The notes: generated from the sequence alone by a model not told the origin. Numbered from the stretch's first letter, positions 16,250 through 25,530 are shown. The stretch is DNA of 64,000 bases from Oscillospiraceae bacterium (GCA_015067975.1 SVLK01000005.1:1-64000), one strand, 5' to 3'. Program-made: numbers and translations.

Positions 16250-16270
16250 GGGACACCTGCTTTCTGTCAA

Positions 16271-17329
16271 TCAGTCCTCTTTATAGGAGGCGGGCTTGAT
16301 ATCGATCTTATAGTTGGTCAGGCGGGCGGCCAGACGGGCGTTCTGACCCTCCTTGCCGATGGCCAGACTCAGCTGATCGTCGGGGACGATGACGCGGCAC
16401 GCCTTGCCTTCGCTGGCCAGACGGACTTCCAATACGTCGGCGGGAGCCAGCGCTGCGGCGATGAACGCGGCGGGGTCTTCGCTGTACTTGATAATGTCGA
16501 TCTTTTCGCCGCGCAGCTCCTCCACGATGGCGTTGACACGCTGACCGCGGGGGCCGACGCAAGCACCGATAGGATCCACGTTTTCGTCGGCAGACCAGAC
16601 AGCCATCTTGGTGCGGTTGCCGGCTTCGCGGGCGATGGAGCGGATTTCCACAGTGCCGTCAAAGATCTCAGGGACTTCCAGCTCGAACAGACGCTTGACC
16701 AGACCGGGATGAGTGCGGGAGATCAATACCTGAGGACCACGGGTGCTGCGACGGACTTCCACCAGATAGACCTTGACCATCTGGCCTTCCACCAGCGTTT
16801 CGCCGGTTACCTGCTCGTTCAGGTTCAGCACGGCATCGGTGCTCTCGCTGCCGGTACCGATGCGCAGATGCACGCTGCCGGTGCGGGGATCAATGCGATT
16901 GACGGTGCCGGTGAGGATCTCGTGCTGCTTGGAGTTGAACTCGTCATAAACCATGCCGTGTTCAGCTTCGCGCAGGCCCTGAATGATGACCTGTTTGCCG
17001 TTGCCGGCAGCAATGCGGCCGAACTCCACATTCTCCACAGGCAGATTCACGATGCCGCCCAGCTCGTGTTTGGCGGACAGAGCCTTGGCGGCGGCCAGAG
17101 AAATCTGGGTGCCGGGGAATTCCACTTCCTCCACGACTTCCTTCTGGACATACATCTTCAGCTCGCGATGCTCTTCGTCCACGTCGACGATCACGTTCTC
17201 CACACCCTCGTGGTCACGCTTATAGGCGGTGGTCAGTGCCTGAATGATCTTGCCCATCATAAAGTTCTGGGGGATTCCGCGTTCCTTTTCCAACATTGCC
17301 AGTGCGGCAAAGATTTCTTCACACTTCAT
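16271..17329 (-). CDS. nusA: Transcription termination/antitermination factor NusA
   Basis: 352 residues: N-terminal RNAP-binding domain (MKCEEIFAALAMLEKERGI), S1 domain (HEILTGTVNRIDPRTGSVHL), then KH1 and KH2 (PIGACVGPRGQRVNAIVEEL, LSLAIGKEGQNARLAARLTN). Lacks the C-terminal acidic repeats of proteobacteria, as expected in Firmicutes. Binds RNA polymerase and nascent RNA to modulate pausing and termination. It can plausibly act on the hairpin in its own operon leader. Confidence 0.96.
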   Translation of the reverse strand: MKCEEIFAALAMLEKERGIPQNFMMGKIIQALTTAYKRDHEGVENVIVDVDEEHRELKMYVQKEVVEEVEFPGTQISLAAAKALSAKHELGGIVNLPVENVEFGRIAAGNGKQVIIQGLREAEHGMVYDEFNSKQHEILTGTVNRIDPRTGSVHLRIGTGSESTDAVLNLNEQVTGETLVEGQMVKVYLVEVRRSTRGPQVLISRTHPGLVKRLFELEVPEIFDGTVEIRSIAREAGNRTKMAVWSADENVDPIGACVGPRGQRVNAIVEELRGEKIDIIKYSEDPAAFIAAALAPADVLEVRLASEGKACRVIVPDDQLSLAIGKEGQNARLAARLTNYKIDIKPASYKED

Positions 17330-17363
17330 AATCTGTTTCTCCTATTCTCTATGAAAACAATCA

Positions 17364-17819
17364 TTAAAATACAACACGCAGACGAACCAGGGCCACTTCC
17401 GCTTTTTCAAAGCGCAAAGTTTCCTTACCCATCTCCACTGTTACGGCACCGTTTTCGTAGCCGGACAGAACACCGGCGAACTCTTTACGGCCGTCACGGT
17501 TTTTATAGGTCTTGACCAGCACGGGGCTGCCCATAAAACGTTCGAAATCCGAAGGACGCTTCAGCACGCGCTCGGCGCCGGCGGAAGACACCTCGAACAT
17601 ATAGCTTGCCTCGATGGGGTCCACCTCATCCAGCAGATCGCTGACTTTGCGGCTGACGGCCTCGCAATCGAGGATATCCACGCCGCCCTCTTTATCCAGA
17701 TACAGGCGCAAAAACCACTGGCCTGCCTCACGGACGTATTCCACGTCCCACAGTTCACAGCCCTGCTCGGCCACGGCGGGGGCGGCCAGCTCGGCTACGA
17801 TCTCGGTCACTTTTTTCAT
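17364..17819 (-). CDS. rimP: Ribosome maturation factor RimP
   Basis: 151 residues with CELWDVEYVREAGQWFLRLY, DILDCEAVSRKVSDLLDEVD and SYMFEVSSAGAERVLKRPSD, the RimP signature. Needed for 30S assembly. First gene of the rimP-nusA-ylxR-ylxQ-infB-rbfA-nrnA-truB-ribF series, all minus strand with small gaps or overlaps. Confidence 0.95.
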   Translation of the reverse strand: MKKVTEIVAELAAPAVAEQGCELWDVEYVREAGQWFLRLYLDKEGGVDILDCEAVSRKVSDLLDEVDPIEASYMFEVSSAGAERVLKRPSDFERFMGSPVLVKTYKNRDGRKEFAGVLSGYENGAVTVEMGKETLRFEKAEVALVRLRVVF

Positions 17820-17867
17820 GCCCGAACCTCACATTTTTCAAATTTTAAGCATTGGATTTTGCCCATG

Positions 17868-17893
17868 AAAAAGAGCGGACCCGAAGCCCACTC
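17868..17893 (-). terminator. Attenuator-like hairpin in rimP-nusA leader
   Basis: GAGTGGGC/GTCCGCTC stem (8 pairs including G-U, 17873-17893) with a TTCG-like loop, followed by TTTTTC on the minus strand, lying about 20 nt after the predicted transcription start and before rimP. Confidence 0.6.
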
Positions 17894-17918
17894 TGACAAA
17901 AACATACCTTACAATGGG

Positions 17919-17947
17919 AGTGTAGCATAAAGATGGGGAAAATGCAA
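17919..17947 (-). promoter_or_regulatory. Promoter of the rimP-ribF operon
   Basis: Minus strand TTGCAT (17947-17942), exactly 17 bases, TACACT (17924-17919). Confidence 0.7.
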
Positions 17948-17991
17948 GGCTTTTTATGGAAAAAGATGGTCGAAAAAGTGCTGTTTTTAAC

Positions 17992-18023
17992 AAAAAATAC
18001 CCTGCAGTAAAGATACTGCAGGG
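17992..18023 (-). terminator. Terminator of the zur-znu operon
   Basis: Perfect 10-bp stem CCCTGCAGTA (18000-18009/18014-18023) directly after znuB, followed on the minus strand by TATTTTTTG. Confidence 0.85.
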
Positions 18024-18032
18024 CGAGAAATG

Positions 18033-18851
18033 CTATTTTCCGTGACGTAAACGGGAGAAAAGACAGGAGAGAAGAAAAACAGCCAGATTCACCAGAACGA
18101 CTGTGGCACCTACGGGCGTGCTCACCAGATAGGAACAGGTCAAACCTGTGCAGAAACATACTACGCTGAGAATACCGGAGCACAAAACCACGGAGCGAAA
18201 GCTTTTGAAAAGCCGCATGGCGGTCAGAGCGGGGAAAATCACCAGAGAGGAGATCAGCATGGCACCCATCATACGCATGCCCAACACAATGGTCAGCGCG
18301 GTCAGCACGGAGAGGAGCGTATTATACCAGTTGACTTTCACGCCGGTGGCGCGGGAGAAGCTTTCGTCAAAAGTGATGGCAAACAGTTTGTGGTAGCACA
18401 GTACAAACAGCACCAGCACGGCGGCACACAGCCCGATGCTGAGGGCTACGTCGCCGCGGTCCATGGCCAGAATGCTGCCGAACATGTAACTATCGACATC
18501 GGTGGTCATGCCGGTGGTGAGGCTGGTGACTACCACGCCGATAGCCAGCGCAGAGGCAGATACTACGGCAATGGCGGCATCGGCGCCGATAGAGCTTTGC
18601 TCAGTCAGACGCAGCAGGAACAGGGCGGCTACGATCACCACGGGGATCGACACGGGCAGCGGCGCCCAACCGCAGGCCATGGCAATGGCCAGGGCGCCAA
18701 AGGAAACGTGGCTTAATCCGTCACCGATCATGGAATAGCGTTTAAGCACCAGCGAAACGCCCAGCAATGCGGCGCAAAGAGAAACCAGAATACCCACCAC
18801 AAAAGCGCGGAGAATAAACGGATAGGTGAACATTTCCAACAGCAACATCAT
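18033..18851 (-). CDS. znuB: Zinc (metal) ABC transporter permease
   Basis: 272 residues with about eight membrane helices and the ABC-3 family motifs LGVSLVLKRYSMIGDGLSHV, FAITFDESFSRATGVKVN and MMGAMLISSLVIFPALTAM. Forms the membrane channel for zinc delivered by the ZnuA-like lipoprotein. Its start overlaps the znuC stop by four bases. Mn/Fe specificity cannot be excluded from the permease alone; the zinc call comes from the operon. Confidence 0.9.
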   Translation of the reverse strand: MMLLLEMFTYPFILRAFVVGILVSLCAALLGVSLVLKRYSMIGDGLSHVSFGALAIAMACGWAPLPVSIPVVIVAALFLLRLTEQSSIGADAAIAVVSASALAIGVVVTSLTTGMTTDVDSYMFGSILAMDRGDVALSIGLCAAVLVLFVLCYHKLFAITFDESFSRATGVKVNWYNTLLSVLTALTIVLGMRMMGAMLISSLVIFPALTAMRLFKSFRSVVLCSGILSVVCFCTGLTCSYLVSTPVGATVVLVNLAVFLLSCLFSRLRHGK

Positions 18852-19561
18852 CTGCGATCACCTCCAAACCGTTTACCGTAGGGGGAAGCAAGATACTCTT
18901 CCACACTGCCGCAAAACCATTGGCGGTGGCCGGCGTGGAGAATGGTGGTGGCATAACGCAGTGCGTTTTGCAAATCGTGGGTGACCATGACAATGGCAAT
19001 TCCCTCGGTTTTGTTCAGGTAGTGCAGCGTGCGGTACAGATCCTGTGCGGCGGTGGGATCTAATCCGGTGACCGGCTCGTCAAGGATCAACAGCTCACCG
19101 GCGGCGCACAAAGCGCGGCACAGCAAAACGCGCTGCTGCTGCCCTCCGGAGAGCTCGCGATAACACTTGTCTTTCAACTCCAGAATGCCCAGTTTGCCCA
19201 TGTGCATTAATGCCTGTGATTTTTCGGCGCCGGTATAGAAAAAGCGACGCTTTTTGGCGTTGAGAAATCCGGAAAGCACGACTTCGCTGACAGTAGCGGG
19301 GAAATCCTTCTGCGCCTTCGTCTGCTGGGGGAGATACCCGATAGCGCCACTGCGCAGGGAGGCGTCCAGCGCAATCGTACCGCTGAGCGGTCTGAGAAGA
19401 CCCAACAGACTTTTGAGCAATGTGGACTTACCGGAGCCGTTTTCACCTACGATGCACAGATAATCACCGCTGTGAACGGTGAAATCCAGATGCTCCCAAA
19501 TGGGACGGCCCTCGTAACCCAGAGAGACATCGCGGCATTCAATCAAATTTTTGCGTTCCAT
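18848..19561 (-). CDS. znuC: Zinc ABC transporter ATP-binding protein
   Basis: 237 residues with Walker A GENGSGKSTL, Q-loop YLPQQT, signature LSGGQQQRVLLCRAL, Walker B LLILDEPVTGLD and the H-loop VTHDL. ATPase of the uptake system. Ends overlapping znuB and starts two bases after the znuA stop, so all three are tightly coupled. Confidence 0.92.
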   Translation of the reverse strand: MERKNLIECRDVSLGYEGRPIWEHLDFTVHSGDYLCIVGENGSGKSTLLKSLLGLLRPLSGTIALDASLRSGAIGYLPQQTKAQKDFPATVSEVVLSGFLNAKKRRFFYTGAEKSQALMHMGKLGILELKDKCYRELSGGQQQRVLLCRALCAAGELLILDEPVTGLDPTAAQDLYRTLHYLNKTEGIAIVMVTHDLQNALRYATTILHAGHRQWFCGSVEEYLASPYGKRFGGDRR

Positions 19562-19562
19562 A

Positions 19563-20525
19563 TCAGGACAGTCCCTCCTTTAATACATCCACATTGCGCC
19601 ACATCAATGCAAGAAAGGTGACACCGTCATCAAATTCAGCGCGGCTCACCGTCTGGCAGGAGTGGAAGGTGCGCACCTGCGCACCGGTGGTCTCGGCGAT
19701 GGCATTGGCGATCTTTTGACTGCTTAATTCGATCGTATAGACCACGGGGATCTCTTCGGCATTTACCTTATCGATCAGGTATTTTAATGTGGCCAGAGAT
19801 GGCTCCGTATCACCGGCGCAGCCGTGAAAAGCAGCGCGATAATCCAGGTCATATGTCTTGCAGAAATAGAGCAGCGGGAAACGGTCGCCAAATACCAATG
19901 TGCAGCGGCGGGCATCGGATACTACGGCACGGAAAGCCTGATCCAATGCGCTCAACTGCGATAGGTAGGCATCCAGATTGGCGCGGTACGTCTCTGCGTG
20001 GGAACTATCGGCAAGGCACAGCGTATCACAGATGGCACGGCACAGTTCAGCAGCACCTACGGGGGAGGTCCAAATGTGTTCATCGTAAGAAATTTCGTGG
20101 TGGTGCTCGTCCTCTTCGTGCTCGTGTTCGTGGTCATGACCGGAAGATTCCATACCCTCCACGATTTCCTCTTCCAGCGCATCAATATGGTCCATCATGC
20201 GCAGCGTATGACCAATAGAATCGCCGGAGGCTTCCAGCGTTTCCTGCACCCAGTATTCGCTCTCGCCGCCGTTATAAATAAACACATCGGCGCGGGACAT
20301 CGTAATTACATCCAGCGGTGTAGGCTCAAAGCTATGGGTTTCCCGCCCGGCAGGAACCAATAGCACGGCGTCAACATATTCGCCGCCGATGGCACGAACA
20401 AAATCATAATAGGGGAAAAGAGAACAGACGACCTGCAAACGGTCGCTTGTGTCCGCAGCATGACCGGCGCAGCCACTCAACAGCAATATTGGCACCAGCA
20501 AGCAGGAGAGAAGTATCTTTTTCAC
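19563..20525 (-). CDS. znuA: Zinc ABC transporter substrate-binding lipoprotein
   Basis: 320 residues from GTG 20525, overlapping the zur stop (GTGA). The lipobox LLSGC (Cys19) anchors it outside the membrane. Fold markers: VCSLFPYYDFVRAIGGEYV, HSFEPTPLDVITMSRADVFIYNG, a His/Glu-rich loop (HDHEHEHEEDEHHHE) near residues 139-153, then DEHIWTSP and GDRFPLLYF. The His-rich loop and the Fur-family neighbour favour zinc over manganese. Ligand histidines appear present. Confidence 0.9.
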   Translation of the reverse strand: MKKILLSCLLVPILLLSGCAGHAADTSDRLQVVCSLFPYYDFVRAIGGEYVDAVLLVPAGRETHSFEPTPLDVITMSRADVFIYNGGESEYWVQETLEASGDSIGHTLRMMDHIDALEEEIVEGMESSGHDHEHEHEEDEHHHEISYDEHIWTSPVGAAELCRAICDTLCLADSSHAETYRANLDAYLSQLSALDQAFRAVVSDARRCTLVFGDRFPLLYFCKTYDLDYRAAFHGCAGDTEPSLATLKYLIDKVNAEEIPVVYTIELSSQKIANAIAETTGAQVRTFHSCQTVSRAEFDDGVTFLALMWRNVDVLKEGLS

Positions 20526-20929
20526 ACGTTGTCCTCCTGTGCACAGGATTGACACAGCCCGTAAAACAGGGTGCGGCGCGGGTTGATGCGGAAATGATGT
20601 TCTTCGGACAGATGACTGTACAACTCATCCAAATGAGCGCAGGTCATATGCTCGATGAGGCCGCATTGCTCGCACTTGATGATAAAGCAGGCGTGGCCGT
20701 GCCGATGGGCGTGACAATACTGATATCGGGCACCTTGGTCGGTGACGATTTTGTGCACGATGCCGCGCTGCTCCAGTTTCTCCAGCTGACGGTAAACGGT
20801 GGTCAGGCCTACAGCTTGACCTTGCGCATGAAGCAAGTCTGTCAGTTCGGCGGCGGTACAGCCGTCAGTGCAGGATTCCATACAAGAGAGCACTGCCTGC
20901 TGCTGGCGGGTCATATAAGTAACGGACAT
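20522..20929 (-). CDS. zur: Fur-family repressor, probably zinc-responsive Zur
   Basis: 135 residues: winged helix (TRQQQAVLSCMESC, LTTVYRQLEKLEQRGIV) and a dimerisation domain with CxxC pairs (CEQCG, CQSC) for structural zinc plus His clusters (HAHRHGHACF, EEHHF). First gene of the operon, directly coupled to znuA, and its own promoter carries a perfect inverted repeat. The neighbouring transporter makes zinc the likely co-repressor; iron remains possible. Confidence 0.88.
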   Translation of the reverse strand: MSVTYMTRQQQAVLSCMESCTDGCTAAELTDLLHAQGQAVGLTTVYRQLEKLEQRGIVHKIVTDQGARYQYCHAHRHGHACFIIKCEQCGLIEHMTCAHLDELYSHLSEEHHFRINPRRTLFYGLCQSCAQEDNV

Positions 20930-20941
20930 AAATGTTCCTCC

Positions 20942-20995
20942 AATTTGAAAATGAAAACCATTTTCAAATTATACAGATTGATACGGAATTGTCAA
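20942..20995 (-). promoter_or_regulatory. zur-znu promoter with overlapping Zur operator
   Basis: Minus strand TTGACA (20995-20990), 16 bases, TATAAT (20973-20968). A perfect inverted repeat with 12-bp arms (AATTTGAAAATG 20942-20953, CATTTTCAAATT 20959-20970, spacer AAAAC) covers the -10 and start site, as expected for a Fur-family operator repressing its own operon. Confidence 0.8.
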
Positions 20996-21311
20996 GAAGG
21001 CGTGAAATGACAAATAAAATTTCGTAAAAAGAAAAAATTTCTCAAAAAGAAAAAATGGGTAAGGAGAGTGGGAATGGGTTCGGTGAAAATGCAAAGAAAG
21101 ACGTAGTCAAAACAACGAAAATGTGAAAAATGATGTGGGAAATTTATGAATTATGCTAATTGCATCAGCAGAAACTATCGGGTATACTTGTGATTATCTT
21201 TAAAAAAGCCCCTGCTTCTGCGTGGGAACAGGAGCTTAATTCCGGAAAAGAAGATGAGAGAGTTTCTTTAAGGGAAAAAATAGAGCAAAATCTCGAAAAA
21301 AGGAGAGAACT
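20996..21311 (+). promoter_or_regulatory. Intergenic region and promoter of the NSS transporter
   Basis: A-rich non-coding DNA between divergent units. A plus-strand promoter TTGCAT (21160-21165), 17 bases, TATACT (21183-21188) is clear. The leader then contains an imperfect stem (AGCCCCTG near 21207 with CAGGAGCT near 21230) and a ribosome site (AAAGGAGAG) before ATG 21312. Short frames here look accidental. Confidence 0.65.
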
Positions 21312-22739
21312 ATGGAAGAGAGAAAAGGATTTAAAAGTACGTTCGGATTTTTGATGGCGGCTGTTGGCAGTGCTGTCGGTCTGGGCAATATCTGGGGATT
21401 CCCTAACAAGATGGGCAGCAATGGCGGTTTCGCGTTTTTGTTGGTCTATATTATTTTAGCAGTACTGTGCGGCTATATTGTTATGGTGGGCGAGCTGGCC
21501 ATCGGCCGTAAGACCGGTAAGAGCGCCATTGCTACTTATCAGACCCTGTCCCGTAAGTTCAAGTGGTTGGGCTGGCTGGCGACGCTGTCCCCGTTCCTGA
21601 TCCTGTCGTTCTACTGTGCGCTGGGCGGCTACTGCATTAAGTATATGGTACTGAATGTGGGTAATTTGTTTGGCGCGGAATTCGGCACCAACGGCTTGTC
21701 CGGTGGCGCTGTGTTTGAAGCATTTATGCTCAATCAGACCGAGGGCGTGGTGTTCGGCATTATTTTCCTGCTGCTGACCATGCTCATCGTTATGGGCGGC
21801 GTAGCCGGCGGCATTGAAAAATTCTGCTCCGTGGGCATGCCTGCGCTGGCAGTGATGTTGGTGGTCATTATTATTCGTTCCTGCACGCTGCCCGGTGCCG
21901 TGGAAGGTTTGAAGTTTATGTTTATGCCCAACTTTGAACCGCTGAAGGAGAATTTCCTGGGCGTGCTGGCCACGGCCGGCGGCCAGATGTTCTTCTCCCT
22001 GTCCCTGGGTATGGGCGTTATGATCACCTATGGTTCCTATCTGGATAAGAAGAAGGATATTGCAAAGAATGCCCTGGTCATTATCTGCTTTGATACCTTG
22101 GTGGCACTGATGGCTGGTCTGGCTGTGCTGCCTGCTGCCTTTGCTCTGGATCCTGAAGGAAAGATCGGCGGCCCCTCTCTGCTGTTCGTGACGCTGCAGA
22201 ATGTGTTTGACAACATGGGCACCATCGGTGCTGTGTTCGGCATCATTTTCTATCTGCTGGTGATTCTGGCGGCTGTGTCCTCGTCCATCTCTTTGCTGGA
22301 AGTGATCGTGACCCACTTCTGCGACAAGGCTGCCGCCAAGGGCAAGGGTGACAAGCGCAAGGCTTACAGTGTGATCGCTGCGCTGGCTGCATCCGTGCTG
22401 ATGGTGCTGGTGTGCCTGGACGGTCTGGGCTACAGTGGTTACTGGGTGCCCGGCCGCGTGCTGGTGGACGGTGCATGGCAGTACACCGCAATGTATAATG
22501 ATTGCTGGCTGGACTTCTTTGATATGCTGTCCGAAGGCATTATGATGCCTCTGGGTGCATTGCTGATGTGCCTGATGATCGGCTATGAGATCGGTCCCGA
22601 TGTGGTGCGCGATGAGATCGAGCGTAACGAAGGCCACAAGATGAAGAGTTACGGCTTCTTCAAGATTTGCGTCCGCTTCATTACGCCGCTTCTGATGGCC
22701 ATGGTGCTGATCGGCCAGATCAAGGACTTCTTCCTGTAA
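21312..22739 (+). CDS. Neurotransmitter:sodium symporter family transporter
   Basis: 475 residues, about 12 membrane helices. The N-terminus has the family signature FGFLMAAVGSAVGLGNIWGFP with the unwound TM1 that binds Na+ and substrate, followed by GGFAFLLVYI and GELAIGRKTGKSAI. Bacterial members take up amino acids such as tryptophan, tyrosine or leucine with Na+; the substrate here cannot be told. It has its own promoter and terminator, so it is monocistronic. Confidence 0.92.
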   Translation: MEERKGFKSTFGFLMAAVGSAVGLGNIWGFPNKMGSNGGFAFLLVYIILAVLCGYIVMVGELAIGRKTGKSAIATYQTLSRKFKWLGWLATLSPFLILSFYCALGGYCIKYMVLNVGNLFGAEFGTNGLSGGAVFEAFMLNQTEGVVFGIIFLLLTMLIVMGGVAGGIEKFCSVGMPALAVMLVVIIIRSCTLPGAVEGLKFMFMPNFEPLKENFLGVLATAGGQMFFSLSLGMGVMITYGSYLDKKKDIAKNALVIICFDTLVALMAGLAVLPAAFALDPEGKIGGPSLLFVTLQNVFDNMGTIGAVFGIIFYLLVILAAVSSSISLLEVIVTHFCDKAAAKGKGDKRKAYSVIAALAASVLMVLVCLDGLGYSGYWVPGRVLVDGAWQYTAMYNDCWLDFFDMLSEGIMMPLGALLMCLMIGYEIGPDVVRDEIERNEGHKMKSYGFFKICVRFITPLLMAMVLIGQIKDFFL

Positions 22740-22771
22740 GAAAAAATACACCAATACACTCTCATAAAAAC

Positions 22772-22803
22772 AAAAGCGCCTCTGCTCCGGCAGAGGCGCT
22801 TTT
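22772..22803 (+). terminator. Terminator of NSS transporter
   Basis: 14-bp stem (arm AAAAGCGCCTCTGC) with a TTTTGTTT tail. Confidence 0.88.
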
Positions 22804-22877
22804 GTTTCATAAAACATGCAAATCAGCCGCAGGAAGGAGCTTTTTTGCCAAACAAGGAAAAAGGGGAAGAGTTTTTC

Positions 22878-22906
22878 TTGCAATACGGGCAAAAATGTGA
22901 TACATT
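22878..22906 (+). promoter_or_regulatory. Promoter of the dpp-type operon
   Basis: TTGCAA (22878-22883), 17 bases, TACATT (22901-22906), about 75 bases before the lipoprotein start. Confidence 0.55.
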
Positions 22907-22983
22907 GCAGCAGGACAATTGAATATAGAACAAACCATAATTTCTATGTTGCCGCTGAAGGGGCGGCAAAAAAGGAGAAGACT

Positions 22984-24534
22984 ATGAAACGCAAAATCCT
23001 TGCTCTTTTCCTGGTGTTGATGACGGTTAGCGCTGTACTTTGCGGATGCGGAGACGGCAGCAAGGACCCGGGCACCGAAGGAAATCATGGCTATGAAGAG
23101 CGTATGACCAACAACGAAATCGTTGTGGGTATCGCTCAGGACCTGGAGGACAGTCTTGACCCGCATTTATCCGCGTCGGCAGGCAGCAGAGAGGTCTTGT
23201 TCAACATCTACGAGGGATTGGTCAAACCCAATTCCGATGGTGAATTGATCTGCGCGGTTGCCAGAGATTATGACATCTCTGATGACGGTCGGACGTATAC
23301 CTTCTATCTGCGTGAAGGTGTCCAGTTCCACAATGGCCAAACCGTGACCGCAGCAGATGTGGTATATTCCATTCAACGCTGCTGCGCCGACACGTCAAAG
23401 GGTGTTCCTTTGGTGGCGGCGTTTTCTGTTATTCAGGAAGTCAAGGCTGTGGACGAAATGACGGTGAGCATTACCATCGAGAAGGCCGACCTGGACTTTT
23501 TGAGCTATCTCACCGAAGCGATCGTGCCCAACGGATATGACAAGATCGATACCTTCCCCATGGGCACCGGCCCGTTCAAATACGTCTCCCGCTCGCCGCA
23601 GGAGAACATCATCATGGAGAAATTTGACGGCTACTGGGGCGAAGGCGCAAAACTGAACAAAGTGACCTACAAGGTGTATGAAGACGCTACGGCACTGGTG
23701 ATGGCTCTCAAGGGCGGCGCCATTGACCTGTGCGCCCACCTGACCAATGCGCAGGTGTCGCAGCTGGACGAGGCGCAGTTCCAGATTCTGGAGGACACCA
23801 TGAAACTGGTGCAGGCGGTGTATCTGAATCATCAGGCAGAGCCTTTTGATGATGTGGCAGTGCGTCAGGCGCTGTGCTATGCCATCAACCGCCAGCAGAT
23901 CATGGACTTTGTGGCCGGTGGCCGCGGCACAGCGGTGGGAAGCAGTATGTATCCTGCCTTCGCTAAGTACTTTATGCCGGAACTGGTGGACTACTATCAG
24001 TACGATCCTGCTAAGGCCAAGGATCTGCTGGCCAAGGCCGGCTATCCCAACGGTTTTGACATGACCATCACGGTGGCTTCCAACAACAAACCCCATGTGG
24101 ATACCGCCGAAGTGGTGGCCGAACAGCTGCGCGCCGTGGGCGTGAATGCCAAGGTGCAGCTGGTGGACTGGCAGACATGGTATGACGATGCCTATAAGGC
24201 CCGTAAGTTCCAGTCTACCGTCGTGGGTCTGGATGCCAGCTATATGACGGCCCGTGCTATGCTGGAGCGCTTTACTTCCACCAGCTCCAAGAACTTCACC
24301 AACTACAACAACTCCGAATATGATGCGCTGTTCGCACAGGCGGTGGCCTGTACGGACATGGAGCAGCAGACCGGTATCTACAAACAGATGCAGAAAATGC
24401 TGACGGAAACGGCAGCCAACCTGTATATTCAGGATCTGTGCGACCTGGTGGCCATGCGCCAGCAGATGACAGGACTGCAGTTCTATCCCACCTTTGTGAT
24501 GGATCTGTCCACCGTGGGCTGGACGGCAAAATAA
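22984..24534 (+). CDS. Peptide/nickel ABC transporter substrate-binding lipoprotein
   Basis: 516 residues from ATG 22984 (after AAAGGAGAAG). Signal peptide with lipobox ending VSAVLCGCG. SBP family 5 features: IVVGIAQDLEDSLDPHLSAS, YDISDDGRTYTFYLREGVQFHNGQTVTAADVVYSI and AYNNSEYDALF-like C-terminal motif (NYNNSEYDALFAQA). Binds di- or oligopeptides (or nickel, haem or opines in some relatives) outside the cell. First gene of a five-gene importer operon. Confidence 0.92.
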   Translation: MKRKILALFLVLMTVSAVLCGCGDGSKDPGTEGNHGYEERMTNNEIVVGIAQDLEDSLDPHLSASAGSREVLFNIYEGLVKPNSDGELICAVARDYDISDDGRTYTFYLREGVQFHNGQTVTAADVVYSIQRCCADTSKGVPLVAAFSVIQEVKAVDEMTVSITIEKADLDFLSYLTEAIVPNGYDKIDTFPMGTGPFKYVSRSPQENIIMEKFDGYWGEGAKLNKVTYKVYEDATALVMALKGGAIDLCAHLTNAQVSQLDEAQFQILEDTMKLVQAVYLNHQAEPFDDVAVRQALCYAINRQQIMDFVAGGRGTAVGSSMYPAFAKYFMPELVDYYQYDPAKAKDLLAKAGYPNGFDMTITVASNNKPHVDTAEVVAEQLRAVGVNAKVQLVDWQTWYDDAYKARKFQSTVVGLDASYMTARAMLERFTSTSSKNFTNYNNSEYDALFAQAVACTDMEQQTGIYKQMQKMLTETAANLYIQDLCDLVAMRQQMTGLQFYPTFVMDLSTVGWTAK

Positions 24535-24578
24535 TAGGATTGACGGTCTTTGGACCGAAAGAGAAAGAGGCGATCACC

Positions 24579-25517
24579 ATGAAATATGCAGTGAAGAAGT
24601 TAGGATTGATGCTGCTGACCATGCTGAGCGTCTCTTTTCTTGCTTTTTTGGCTTTTCAGATCATTCCCGGTGATCCTACCAACACGATTCTTGGCACAGA
24701 CGCAACACCGGAACTGGTAGCGGCGCTGCGTGCGGAATTGGGGCTGGATCGCCCGTTCTTCGTGCGGTATTTTGACTGGCTGGGCAGCTTTGTACAGGGC
24801 GATTTCGGCAAGTCCTACAGCTACAATATGCCGGTAGCGGAGATGCTTTCCGGCAAACTGGGCGTGACGCTGCTGCTGGCGGCACTATCCTTTTTGCTGA
24901 CGGTGCTGGTGTCGATTCCTGTAGGTATTTTCAGCGCCGACCGCGGTGGCTGGATGGACAAAAGTGTGACAGTATTGGGACAGGTGACGATGGCGGTACC
25001 GCCGTTCTTCATCGGTATTTTGCTGACGTATCTGTTTGGCCTGCTGCTGCAGTGGTTTACCCCCGGTGAGTTTGTATCGCCCCAACAAAATTTCTGGGGC
25101 AGTATCGGTTATCTCATCTTCCCGGCGGCGGCGATTGCGATGCCCCGTATTGCCATGACGGTGAAGATGCTGAGAAGCGGGATCCTGGAGGAATTGAACA
25201 AAGATTACGTCCGTACGGCGCACAGCCGCGGCAATGACCGCCATGCGATTTTGTATCGTCATGTGCTGCGCAATGCGGTGGTGCCCACGGTGGCGTTTCT
25301 GGCGATGACCATTGCCGACATTGTGGCCGGCAGCGTGGTGATCGAAAAGGTGTTTGCTATTCCCGGCATGGGACGATTGCTGTTCAGCTCCATTGCCAAC
25401 CGCGACTATCCCGTGGTGCAGGCTGTCATCGTGCTGATGGCTTTCTGGGTGGTACTGGTAAACTTTATTGCGGATTTGATCAATCAGCGGCTGGATCCCC
25501 GGCTGCGCTTGCAGTGA
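24579..25517 (+). CDS. dppB: Peptide ABC transporter permease, DppB type
   Basis: 312 residues; ATG 24579 gives the typical N-terminus KYAVKKLGLMLLTMLSVSFLAF. Six membrane helices; FQIIPGDPTNTILG, LGLDRPFFVRYFDWLGSFVQGDFGKSY and the EAA-loop region YVRTAHSRGNDRHAILYRHVLRNA contacting the ATPases. Spaced 44 bases after the binding protein and 13 before dppC. Confidence 0.93.
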   Translation: MKYAVKKLGLMLLTMLSVSFLAFLAFQIIPGDPTNTILGTDATPELVAALRAELGLDRPFFVRYFDWLGSFVQGDFGKSYSYNMPVAEMLSGKLGVTLLLAALSFLLTVLVSIPVGIFSADRGGWMDKSVTVLGQVTMAVPPFFIGILLTYLFGLLLQWFTPGEFVSPQQNFWGSIGYLIFPAAAIAMPRIAMTVKMLRSGILEELNKDYVRTAHSRGNDRHAILYRHVLRNAVVPTVAFLAMTIADIVAGSVVIEKVFAIPGMGRLLFSSIANRDYPVVQAVIVLMAFWVVLVNFIADLINQRLDPRLRLQ

Positions 25518-25530
25518 GGAGGGGACGGCG

